64,000 nucleotides of DNA from Flectonema sp. DT1601 (taxonomy: Eukaryota; Euglenozoa; Diplonemea; Diplonemida; Diplonemidae). The notes beneath the pieces were generated by a model, which saw only the letters and a list, made by a program, of their open reading frames with translations, did no database searches and was not told the DNA's origin. A program made the translations under genes and the position numbers. The stretch is from contig OZ025800.1 of assembly GCA_964019425.1 (NCBI GenBank), forward strand, positions 817,501 through 881,500, read 5' to 3'. Below are positions 21,701-31,899 of the stretch, one piece after another (position 1 is the first letter of the stretch; the number at the start of each line of letters is the position of its first letter).

Positions 21701-24700
21701 CTACGATTGGTATCCAAATAGGGATTTCAAATCCTCGATTGTTAGTTTTGCTGTTGTTGCTTCATCTGCTCCATAGTCATCAAGTATACCAGCACTGAGT
21801 GATTTCTTTTTATGCTGAAGAAGAAGAAGTTTTTCTTCAACCGAGTTTTTCATTATATATCTCGTTGCTATGACAGGTCGTGTTTGACCAACTCGATGGA
21901 CCCTGTCGATTGCTTGTTCTTCAACGGAGGGATTCCACCAAGGGTCAAGTATTGATACGTGATTAGCGACACAGAGATTCAGACCAACACCACCAGATTT
22001 TAGACTCACGAGAAAGTATTTGCATGTAGGGTCTTCTCGGAATCTAGTTTTTTATTATAAATAAAGTTGGTTTTACTTTTTTTTTTCTTGTCGTTATTAG
22101 TCCAGTAGTGTTTTTTTTAGATGAGACAGATATTGAGTAAATAAAAATTATTAAAAAATAAATTGAATACCTGATGAGGGCTTTGTCTTTTTGATTTAGT
22201 GTCATCGAACCGTCGAAACGAACGGATGCATTCGGAGAGATTCCTTCCTTCTTCATCGCAATGTCGACCAAATTAAGCAGGGAGGTAAACTGAGAAAATA
22301 TAACACCCTTCTCCCCTTCGGGGATCAACAGGAGGTCTTCGATCAATGCTTTGGTTTTAGCACTGTGTTTCCATTCCTTGTCGGGATCGATTCGACGGAT
22401 TGCAGTCGGATCTCGGGGTCTATGAATTCTGTTGTGTCTTGTTGTATTATTGAATGTCGACTTAGAACGCAAAAATTCTCAAAATATCAAACCTTTTCAT
22501 TGAAACCTGTACATGACACCTCGGACAAGCATGAGAGGCAGCCATATCTTGCAACCTCGAAACAATACAAGAATAACAAAACGAATGACCACAAGGCAGT
22601 AAAGCAGGATCCTCCGTATCAACGGCTTCCCGACATAAAAAACATTCCTCTCCTTCGATGATAGATTTAATGGTAACCATATCAGATGGAGGTGAGGTAG
22701 GATTTATATTTTGACTGGTTTCGATGAGGGTAGCCAAGTGAGCCTGTTGTTGAGTCATTTTACGTGATAAGAGACCCTCAGTTCCTTTTAGTTCTTGTAA
22801 AAAGGAATGAAGATACCCCAACTGACCACTTGTATTACTAATACCATTCATTACTAAATAGGAGTGATCGCATGCTTGTCGAAGTCTGACAAGCATTTCT
22901 AAGCATCCTGCACGACGGGAGCCCAAGGCTCCGGATTTCATCCAGGCGGTGAATCGATCTTTCATTGTTTTTGTTAGAAGTCGATAAAACACATCTTCAC
23001 CTTCAATAAAATCAAGTTCTCTGATGGTAACTGTTTTAGAAGGAAGTTTCAACGTGGATATGACGCTTGCCTTGTCTCTTCTCAGAACGATTCCTTTCAA
23101 AATTCCTTTCAGCCGACTGAGAGATTTAACGGCATCTTCAACTAGGATTCCGTCAAGTTCTTTGTCTGTTTCTACTTTCGTCTCAGTCTTTGCCAACGGT
23201 TTCATAATTAAAGTGTTCCATTGTAATGATTCACTCAACATTGGCACTCTTAAAAATCTAATCAACGACCACAAATCATCCAATTTATTCTGAATAGGCG
23301 TACCAGTGATACACCACCGATAGTTTCCTTGGAGGGCTGTAACAGCCTGTTTTAGTTTCCTTGGTTAAAAGGGATTGGTTGTACGTAGAACAATACAACT
23401 TAGTAAGAACTATAACATACCTGAGCGGAACCCGTCGCAGACTCTCTTATGTTGTGGCCTTCATCAAGTACAATATTATCCCACTTCACTGCAAATAGTG
23501 GTGAAACATGTTTGGAAGTGGCATCAAAAGCGAGTGGATTTTTGTTCACTCCCGCCGATACCATTTTATTCCATTCCGAAACACATATTTGATACGATGT
23601 CAATATAATATTATAACTACTAAGGACTATTGAAGACCTTCCTGGTCCATGATAAATAGCAACCGACAGTGAACCCGGTAGGAGGTGTTTATGAATTTCG
23701 TCTCTCCAATGTGAGAGGAGACTCACTGGAGCTATGATGATTGTGATTTCTTTTGTTGGTAATGGATAAAGACCGAGTTCACTGCAGATATTCTTCGTTC
23801 GTTTTATGACAGCTGTTGGTGTTAATTGGTCACTAGTGTCTGAATCTGATGAAGATGATGTAGCACTCTTACGTTTTATGCGAGCCTTAGGAGTTGGCCT
23901 GCTTTCACTGTCACTATCACTATCACTTATAACTGTGTGGATAGACTTCTTTGATGTAAGTTTCTTACTTTTAGGTTTTGACTCGGCACTGTCATCACCA
24001 AAACAACTGTCGGTAGTATCGATGATTACTTCTGATGTTTCTTTTTTAATTGGATCGACTTTACTATTTGTCTCTCTACTGTCAGATGATTCTGAACAGC
24101 TATCGGAATTAATTAGAATAACATCACATTGTCTAACAGGTACTGGTGTTGTTTTATTATTTGATACCTTCACAGAAGCTGAAGAAGAACTGCTAGAAGA
24201 AGAGCTTGATGATGAAATGTTAGGACTGATATTATTATTGGTATCCTTCCTCAAAGATTGTAATAGCGGAGGCGTTGAAGAAACTTTTATATTATAAGCC
24301 AACACAGACAACATCGTTAGAGTTTTTCCCAAACCCATTTCATCTGCTATTATTCCACCCCTGCAAGGAGGCAGTTTAGGTGGTGGTGTATTTGAGACTT
24401 CCCCAGACCAGTCATTTAGCCATACTTTTGTAGTACTTTGATTGTCTGTTGTAGCTCCCCAAATGTCACTTGTCATAACTCCATGTAGTGTTGTCGGTAT
24501 AATATATGATCTCCACATTACATCTGATGGAATGTGAGCCTTATCACTGCGTTCTTCAGAAAGACACCATGACATTGCTTGAAGCTGATGGGTGTGCATT
24601 TTAGAAAGAACACATTTCGGTTGTTCTAATACGGGAAGATCTTTTCCATTATACTGACCTTGTGTCGCACTCAATGAGGAAGTACTATCAACTCTGGTTG

Positions 24701-25748
24701 TGATGTCACTGTCAATGTGAATTAACTCGTTCTCTTCGGTGTCAAGATCTACATCAATAGCACTGCAATCACAGTCATCATCAACGTCTATTAAGGTTTC
24801 TGTTTGTTGGTATTGTGAGAAGGTAATTATTGATAATTAATACAAGTTAACAATGTCATACCTTCTTCAAGAGGTTGGACCTGTCTTGAAGTTGGAAGTA
24901 TTGGATGACCACCTAAGGATAGTTTAAGTAATAATTTACGAAGAGCAATACGAATCGATGTTATTAATACTTTACGAGTCTCAGGTTTTGATAAGTAGCT
25001 GCTGCTGTTAACTTCTTCAGTGTGAACCATGTCATTCGCTGTTCCGGAAGCTGTGATTGGAAGAGTCAGCATTGAGGTCGCGAAAACTCCACAACTAATA
25101 CCTGTTTGAATAGATTTATTTGTTATTAGTGATTAAATGATGTTACAAGATTGCTATTCAATAAAACATACCAATCAACTCTCCAGAATACTCGATTTTT
25201 CGATCTTCAGCAATCCAATACCTACATGAGATCCTCCTTGATAATAACAATGGAGTAAGAAGAGCATCACAGTCATTACTAATAGTACAGATGACTCCCA
25301 TGTAGGAACTACCTGGACGACTCTTTCTTCTTAATAAGATACATTGATGAGGATCGATAGTTGGAGTCAGATGCTCACCTTTTGAAAGAATAACACCTTG
25401 AGTATGATGTTCAGTCACGCCCCATACTCGGATTACTCCAATTAGTTTCTGTTTAAGATCAGGTTCTTGAATATAATTATAAAAAGCTTCTGGAGGGTGT
25501 TCAACTACTTTATCAATATGCTTCACCCATGCCAAAATCCAAGCAAGTTGCCATGCTGTGGCTTCCTGTTTTGGTTGCCCAGCTCCTCTAAAACCTAACC
25601 CCCGAAGTTCTTTTCGTAGTAGAGGTTTGCTGTGATTAGTTTCATAAAGTATTCCTTTTATTTCTTTAGAATTGGAATCATACGGAAATCCAGAGACGAC
25701 ACCACCCGTAACCCTTTTTATTAGAGAATGTGCTTCTCGCTCATCCAT
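21701..25748 (-). CDS. Rad5/HLTF-type SNF2 helicase with inserted RING finger
   Basis: Six exons, 1216 residues: 25748-25172, 25101-24862, 24799-23421, 23346-22493, 22428-22171, 22043-21701; all joins keep frame. Introns are 70, 62, 74, 64 and 127 nt, with donors GTATG (three), GTTTG and GTATT and acceptors CAG or TAG. Motif [14 protein letters not shown] is near residue 425; motif II is VLDEGH, with Gly where DEAH has Ala. [17 protein letters not shown] follows, then a C3HC4 RING (about 967-1012, CFLCREAV ... LPCGHSFC ... CPRCH), GVIFSQF and [26 protein letters not shown] between the helicase lobes defines Rad5/Rad16/HLTF/SHPRH, ubiquitin ligases of DNA-damage tolerance or repair. A Ser-rich acidic insertion follows motif I. 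The N-terminal 200 residues may be a diverged HIRAN-like region, unproven. Confidence 0.92.
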
Positions 25749-25751
25749 TTA

Positions 25752-25766
25752 CTACTTACTTACCAT
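25752..25766 (-). promoter_or_regulatory. Upstream ORF in the SNF2 gene leader
   Basis: ATG-GTA-AGT-AAG-TAG three bases before the main ATG, inside a 20-nt leader after an acceptor at 25769-25770. The same bases read GGTAAGTAAG, a perfect 5' splice-site consensus, so this could instead be a donor. Confidence 0.45.
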
Positions 25767-25770
25767 TCCT

Positions 25771-26599
25771 GGGTGTGCTTTTAATTTGAAAGAAGTTGAT
25801 AATAAAAGTGACACTTTTAAAAAGTAACAATCAGAAGAACCCAAGACAAGAAACATATAACCAGATGGGGGTAAAATTATTCAGGACATGGGAAGTGCAG
25901 TGAGGGGGAAAAAAACGAATGCGATTGTAGGAACAGCTGGGCGTTGGCAATTTGGAGGGGGGGAACAAATTTAAGTTTTTGTTGTTGTATTTTTTTCGTC
26001 AAATAAAGGATTAGACTACCTTGCTTAGCCCGGTTCGAAAATTGTAAGCAAAAATAAGTTTGTGGAAAAAATTTTCACAAAAAATAACAGCAAAATTACG
26101 CTATTTTTTTTTATACCTTATTTTTCCACACTTTTTTTTTTTAATTGTTTTGCCACCAATTATTGGAGAAAAAAAAAAAAAAATTCCCCATACATTTCAT
26201 TTCGTACACACATGACTGTAAACAGAAGAAGAATGGTAAAAAACTACCATGCTATTTGTGGGTGATACATAAATTAAGTCTATCCCGTGAACTTGAAGTT
26301 GAGTGGGAAAGCAATGCGAATTATATAATAAAACAATCAACATTGTGAATGAGGCAATCTATTACCAAATATCGCTTAACTACTCTTTATCAGGTACAAG
26401 GTACAATTAACAATGATAGAGCGTAGGTGTTAGAGAAGGAAGCTTGGCATGATTGATTGATTGATATGAACCTTAAAGTTGAATGGGAAAAAAATGTTCA
26501 ACTTTTAAACAAAAGATGAAAATAATTTATCCTACAAACGCTTAAACTAACAACCGGACATGGCAAAAAAAAAAAAAAAAAAAAAAAAAAATTGTCGAC
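25771..26599. other. Spacer with diverged local duplication
   Basis: Contains a diverged pair, 26287-26320 and 26465-26499 (gtgaacttgaagttgagtgg against atgaaccttaaagttgaatg), and an A-run at 26565-26591. No gene seen. Confidence 0.55.
26565..26591 (+). repeat. Poly-A run, 27 bases
   Basis: On the minus strand this is a T-run directly after the GTAAGT at the end of the small candidate gene at 26600-26767. Confidence 0.9.
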
Positions 26600-26767
26600 T
26601 TACTGTCTGCCATCTGAGACACTATGAAGTATCCAGAGCTCGCTCACAGCAACACAACAGGAGAAGACCCAATCCGTAACATAAACTGTTTTCGGATCAT
26701 TGGCCTCGTAGTAAACGAAGCCTAGCTTAGGGTGTGAACCGGTAGTAAAGATGATTTCATTATTCAT
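26600..26767 (-). CDS. Candidate small gene or first exon, 55 codons, unrecognised
   Basis: ATG at 26767 after an acceptor-like AACTCCATCTCAG (AG 26782-26783), with a 14-nt leader and an in-frame upstream stop. It encodes 55 residues of mixed composition starting MNNEIIFTTGSHPKLG and including KTVYVTDWVF and AVSELWIL, ending in TAA. The stop overlaps GTAAGT, a strong donor, followed by 27 T and an AG at about 26,545, so this may be a first exon instead of a complete gene; the candidate second exon is short and unconvincing. I do not recognise the sequence. Its mixed composition in the middle of a desert is the main support. Confidence 0.4.
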   Translation of the reverse strand: MNNEIIFTTGSHPKLGFVYYEANDPKTVYVTDWVFSCCVAVSELWILHSVSDGRQ

Positions 26768-27273
26768 TGTTCTTTTTTAATCTGAGATGGAGTTGTTTTT
26801 TTTTTTTTTTATTAGTATTTTTGGTTTGAGGTGCTGCTAAATTAAAATGTCCCTTCGAAACTCAACTGCAGTGAACGTGAGACTCGTCCTGGTACTTATT
26901 AGCGTATTGTGATGCAAGAAGTTGTGGGGGAATCTGGTGGTGTATTCGGAGATGTTAAAAAAAAAAACTAATTATGTCTAATGCGTAAATACTATTTAAC
27001 ATATCAAGTCAAGTACCGTAGTTGTGACAAATATATAGGCAATCTGTTGCATAAAACAGAATACAAAAAAAAAAAATAATAATAATAATTACAGTCTATT
27101 CTGACTGGAAAAATACTTCTACTTTGGCTACGACAAGGCTTTTGAATACAGACCTTGCTATTTATTGACTATCGAAGTCGAACGATAACGAGCTTGTGGA
27201 GAACAAAAGAACAGAAGGTTGGGGGGAAAAAAAAAAGAAAGAAAAAACCATTCAGATAAGCCTTATATTTTGT

Positions 27274-27371
27274 TGATCGCAGACAGTATTACTGGCGCGC
27301 AAGGAAAATAAGTAACATGATAATAATAAATAAAACGGCTCTTAATCTGAACAGTCCGACTTTTTCGGTGC
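27274..27371 (+). repeat. Dispersed repeat family B, copy 1
   Basis: Shares gcagacagta.tactggcgcg, aataaata, ctcttaa.tctgaa and ccgactt..tcggtgcaaaa in order with 28468-28566, 1.2 kb away in the same orientation. Confidence 0.65.
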
Positions 27372-27513
27372 AAAAAAAAAAAAAAAAAAGGAAAAGAGGA
27401 AAAAGTTATCGTCTCCGTGTCTTTGGAAAATAGTTTTCGTTTGAGCCAAGACATTATTATTTTTTCGTAGATTTTTTTTTTCAACATAAGTTTCGGTAGT
27501 AGTAAGTGACGTA

Positions 27514-27514
27514 C

Positions 27515-27544
<30 letters not shown>
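27514..27544 (+). repeat. (ATTT)n microsatellite
   Basis: About eight tandem ATTT units. Confidence 0.85.
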
Positions 27545-27545
<1 letters not shown>

Positions 27546-28467
27546 CGAAGCCTAGGAAGCCAAAAGCCAGGAAAAGCTCACAGAGTAACAGCTATATCGC
27601 TACCAGCAACCGTGAGACTCTCACAGATGATAAGAGACGTAGAATAACCTGGAACAAATGACTACCTAAACCCACCGTCCACGCGAGCAGACACTGTTAG
27701 AGACTTATTATCAACGTTGATCAAGAAAAGAAAAAAGGAGGGGTAAAAACACGGTACGATTAATCAATTAAAAGCAGTCGCAATTAATAACAGGAAACCA
27801 GTAAACAAGCAAATGTTTCAATGCCATAAGCTTTTTCGGGTATCTCACCCCCATTGGGAAGTAAAATGATGAATTTAAAATACGCAAGCAAAGGATTTGT
27901 CTGAAAGTCGCAGATGCAAGAATACTCCTTGATGTCGTGGAAGAAGAAAAAGAAGGGGGGGAAAAGAAAAACTGCTGCTGAACTCATCAGTATTAACTAC
28001 GGCATGGCATAAAATGGATTGAATATTTATTTTTTCCGATTCAAAAGAACTCGACTTCTGGATATGATGAGACGTAGTTTATACATTCAAGAGCCGGGCT
28101 TAACAGCACCGATTTGGGAATAGGAACTCTGGATGCTGAATAACTGAATTTTTTTTTTTTTTTTTATATGAAGAGATCTGTAGGGAAGGGAAAAAAGACG
28201 CAGTCCACACAACGAGCAGTAACAAGTCATGTTTAAACTACGCAGCCATTCATTCATTTCCAATTTTTTTTTCTTTTATTAAAATCGTGTCCTTGCGAGT
28301 TTTATTAATATATTTGATGCACACCAGGTGCGTGGGCTCAATAAAGAAACACTTTAGAATAAAAAGAGTTAGTTTAACTGGAGAGAACTTGCACTGAATG
28401 TGCGTCCTTCCAAAGCACTTGCTCTATTTTGTTTTTCTGATTTCTTTGCTTGATTGAGGGGAGGAGT

Positions 28468-28566
28468 GAAATTCGTTTGACTGCAGACAGTAATACTGGC
28501 GCGCACACAATAAATAAACGACTCTTAAATCTGAATGGTTTCTTCTCCGACTTCGTCGGTGCAAAA
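28468..28566 (+). repeat. Dispersed repeat family B, copy 2
   Basis: Partner of 27274-27371; the 3' half (ccgacttcgtcggtgc) forms a small hairpin in this copy. Confidence 0.65.
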
Positions 28567-28786
28567 AAGAAAAAGGGAAAAAAGAAGAAATTGATTACCT
28601 CTATCACGAACAACTATTGATACCCTTTGTATCCAAAGCAAACAACAAGACAAGTCAACGAAACGTTTCATTCGTCAGCTAAGTGATGAAGAGAAGGTTT
28701 TCAAATGAAAATACTCTTCAGTTGTCGCACCCTTAGAACTCGTTTTAACTTCAATCACTTTTAGCAAAGGTCATCGTTATAACGTA

Positions 28787-28890
28787 AATCTTGTTTTGTG
28801 CGCAACCGTTACAAAATCCTAATAAACGAATAGGTTAGTTACACTGTCACAATTCTCTTTCTACCGAACAATGGGTTTGTAGGTACAAAA
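28787..28890 (+). repeat. Dispersed repeat family D, copy
   Basis: Shares cttgttttg, gtgcgcaac, acaaaat and a final atgggtttgt.ggta with 35674-35855 in the same order. Confidence 0.5.
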
Positions 28891-29254
28891 AAAAAATCGA
28901 TTTCTTTTTGCAGTCTGAGTAGTTGTTTCGAACAGCCAATAATAATTCTTCTGATGTGCTTCTAAGTGCGAAAATTTCGGTGCAAGTGCTTCGGTGGGAG
29001 AGAGGGTAATCAACCCACTAACAGCAAGCATATCTCGAAGCACATCGGTAACGAGGGAAAGAAGTAGAAAAGAATGTGTTGCAGAAGAAATGTAAACAAG
29101 ATCGTTGAAAGATAAAAATAAAAATAAATATTCGTGAACTGTTAGGAAGCTAAACTAAAACAGACGGATGACACAAACGTTTGAAATTTATTTGCCATCC
29201 GAGAACGCCTAGCTATCACCTACTATTGTTTGCAAATTAAGGAGGGAAGGTTGA

Positions 29255-29674
29255 GTAATCATAGCCTATCTATACAGCACGGATGTAATCATAGTCTATC
29301 TATACAGCACGGATGTAATCATAGTCTATCTATACAGCACGGATGTAATCATAGTCTATCTATACAGCACGGATGTAATCATAGTCTATCTATACAGCAC
29401 GGATGTAATCATAGTCTATCTATACAGCACGGATGTAATCATAGCCTATCTATACAGCACGGATGTAATCATAGCCTATCTATACAGCACGGATGTAATC
29501 ATAGCCTATCTATACAGCACGGATGTAATCATAGCCTATCTATACAGCACGGATGTAATCATAGTCTATCTATACAGCACGGATGTAATCATAGCCTATC
29601 TATACAGCACGGATGTAATCATAGCCTATCTATACAGCACGGATGTAATCATAGTCTATCTATACAGCACGGAT
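29255..29674 (+). repeat. 30-bp minisatellite, 14 exact-length copies
   Basis: Fourteen head-to-tail 30-base units (gtaatcatag[c/t]ctatctata ...), 420 bp with no length variation. All visible variation is a single C/T position; in order the units read C T T T T T C C C C T C C T. Because 30 is divisible by three and the unit lacks stops in one frame, it creates a plus-strand open frame of 148 codons repeating ten residues. That frame runs against the array, so I read it as a by-product of the repeat. Confidence 0.95.
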
Positions 29675-30554
29675 GAGAAACGCTTCTTGAAAGTCTGGGG
29701 AAGAGAGGGAGGAACCAATAAAAAAAGAAGACTTACAAACACGAACCACTATAACAGCAAGCTAACTGAACACAAGTTGTTAACTAGCACATCCCCTTCA
29801 ATCTTCCAGAGCGAAATTCAAAAAAAAAAAAAAAAAAAAAAAAAAACAAGTTTCAAGTTTCAAGTTGCGAAGCTATCTCCTCAAGAAAAAGTGCGAAGCA
29901 ACCTCGGGATTGTATTCAACTCTTTGGATACAGTGACGAGTGTATCAAATTAAAACAAATTCCACCAGCAAACATTATCTGCAAGTTTACACGAAACAAT
30001 ATGAGAACCAGACAAACAAAAAAAAAAAAAAAAAAATTAAGCGTCTACGAAACGTTCTGCAAAACTATTACTACCCACGACCCTCCTATACATCTTTGAG
30101 GAATTCAGCTCAGGGAAGTTAAACATCACTAAAATAACTCAGAAGTAGGTTGACTACATACTTCAACTAACTAAATAGCCAAGCAGACGGGAACACACTA
30201 CAACACTTTCATGATAAATGAGTTAGTTTGGAATAATTTATTATTAGAAGCAATAGCATGCAAAAGAAGAAGAAAAAAAAAAGAAGAAAAAAAACGAACA
30301 TATAAAGCAATGGCTTACAACTTAATTGTAGAAAGTGACCAAATAAAAATGAATAATAAAACGCACAGAATCAGACAAAACACCAAGGTAAAAAAAAAAA
30401 AAAAAAAAAGCTAATAAACTATTTACTTAAATCATCCCCTTGTAGGATGTAAGTACTTCTAATCATTACAAAATACGTCGTAAAAGAATAAGGTCACTCT
30501 TCACAGTCACAGTACACTACTTCTACATTCAAACAAACGGGATTGATAGAGGAC

Positions 30555-30645
30555 AAGGATGCAGTGTACCATAGCTATGTTCTGAGAGTAGTACACGTGT
30601 ACTATTTACCTTTATTCTCTCATCGTCATTATGGCGTACAACAGA
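30555..30645 (+). repeat. Dispersed repeat family A, partial copy
   Basis: Shares aaggat.cagtg, ctgagagta, tttacctttattctctcatc and tatggcgta with copies at 19310-19500 and 59612-59795. Confidence 0.5.
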
Positions 30646-31559
30646 GAGGTGTGATAGATGGGAAGGGGGGGTCTCCAGCCAACAAAATGCCCAACGAAAC
30701 AAACAATCACAGAATCCAAAATACAGAACCAATGGGGGGGTAATAAAATAAAAAATAAACCAAATGCTTTATTGCGCCGATGACCGCACGCCCTGCTTGG
30801 AGACAGTTTTTAAAAAAATAAAATCAAACCAATACAAAAGCGACTTTTTAAGAGATATGTGTTCTTTCGCAATTGCTTTATGGATACAATGTTAGTTCCC
30901 CAAGGGCGAGCGTAACAGCTACGTTGCTAAGTAAAAGTAGTGGCCACAATACGGACAATAGAACAAAAAAAAGTAATAAATAGAAAATAAGAGAAGGGGA
31001 AACCCCCTACTAGCAGCACCTTTCATTCTCCTATATAGTGTATTCGGATTGGCTCTCAGAGAAAATCGGATAAGGCTGCGTAAAGAGCACTAATTACATT
31101 GTATACCAGACTACCAATCATCTCTGCTGAGCCCAAAGGAACCCAATAAAAACAACGAAAGGGGAAAAAAAAAAAGAATATAAGAATATCTACTAAGACG
31201 TAGACCTCAATTATAGAGAAGAACATAAAAACTGCTTATTGGGTTCATTTCTATCGAAAAAGAAGTGAAAATGAAGGGAAAGGGTAATAGAGATAATAAT
31301 GCGAAGTCTAGGGGCAAAAAAAAAAGAGGGAAGGGACGGTGGCGACGGACATACATTATAATGATAAAACTGACACTAAGACATAACATAAAACATAAAA
31401 CATAAGAGTTGTTCGCATTCATTTTTTTTTTTTATCCATTCGCGGGGATTAGAGGAAAAAAAGGGAGAAAAAAAAGGAGATAAACCCGCTCTGACTATTT
31501 CGTTATAATTGTCCTTTAGCCTGTTCTCAAAACAGGCAAAAAAAATAAAGAACCAAGAA

Positions 31560-31587
31560 AATAATAATAATAATAATAATAATAATA
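31560..31587 (+). repeat. (AAT)n microsatellite
   Basis: About nine AAT units. Confidence 0.85.
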
Positions 31588-31899
31588 TAGTTGAACATTA
31601 TCCAACCACTCAGAGAAATACTACAGAGATTGTCAACTTTTTTTTTTTTTTTTTTTTCCTCCTTCCGTGTTTTCTTTCATTATTTTTTTTTTAATTTATT
31701 TATTTATATAAGCAAGCTCCTTTTCAGAAGACTTGCAAGAATAGCATCTCTGTGAATTCCCAGCAAACGCATTCATGTATTTTTAGTATTTTTTTTTCAT
31801 TTACTAAATATTATAAACCCAATTATAGCTCATTAGCTGCTTGTTGAGTACAATCAACAGAGATAGAAAGACAACTACCATTCAGTTTAAGTACCGTTT

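Larger units (their letters stand above)
26784..31899. other. 5.1-kb gene desert with minisatellite and dispersed repeats
   Basis: Holds two family B copies (27274-27371, 28468-28566), a family D copy (28787-28890), a 30-bp tandem array (29255-29674), a family A copy (about 30555-30645), (ATTT)n at 27514-27544, (AAT)n at about 31560-31587 and many A/T-runs. A minus-strand frame near 28861-29031 (starting MLAVSGLITLSPTEALAP) has mixed composition but no clean acceptor; I leave it uncalled. Confidence 0.55.

Noticed and set aside
26030-26045. cccggttcgaaaa resembling a tRNA B box
   Set aside because: No acceptor stem, A box or terminator at the right spacing.
29255-29674. CRISPR array
   Set aside because: Units are directly adjacent with no spacers, and the genome is eukaryotic.
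29230-29676. Plus-strand frame of 148 codons with a ten-residue repeat
   Set aside because: It is created entirely by a stop-free 30-bp minisatellite, runs against the gene array and has no acceptor upstream.
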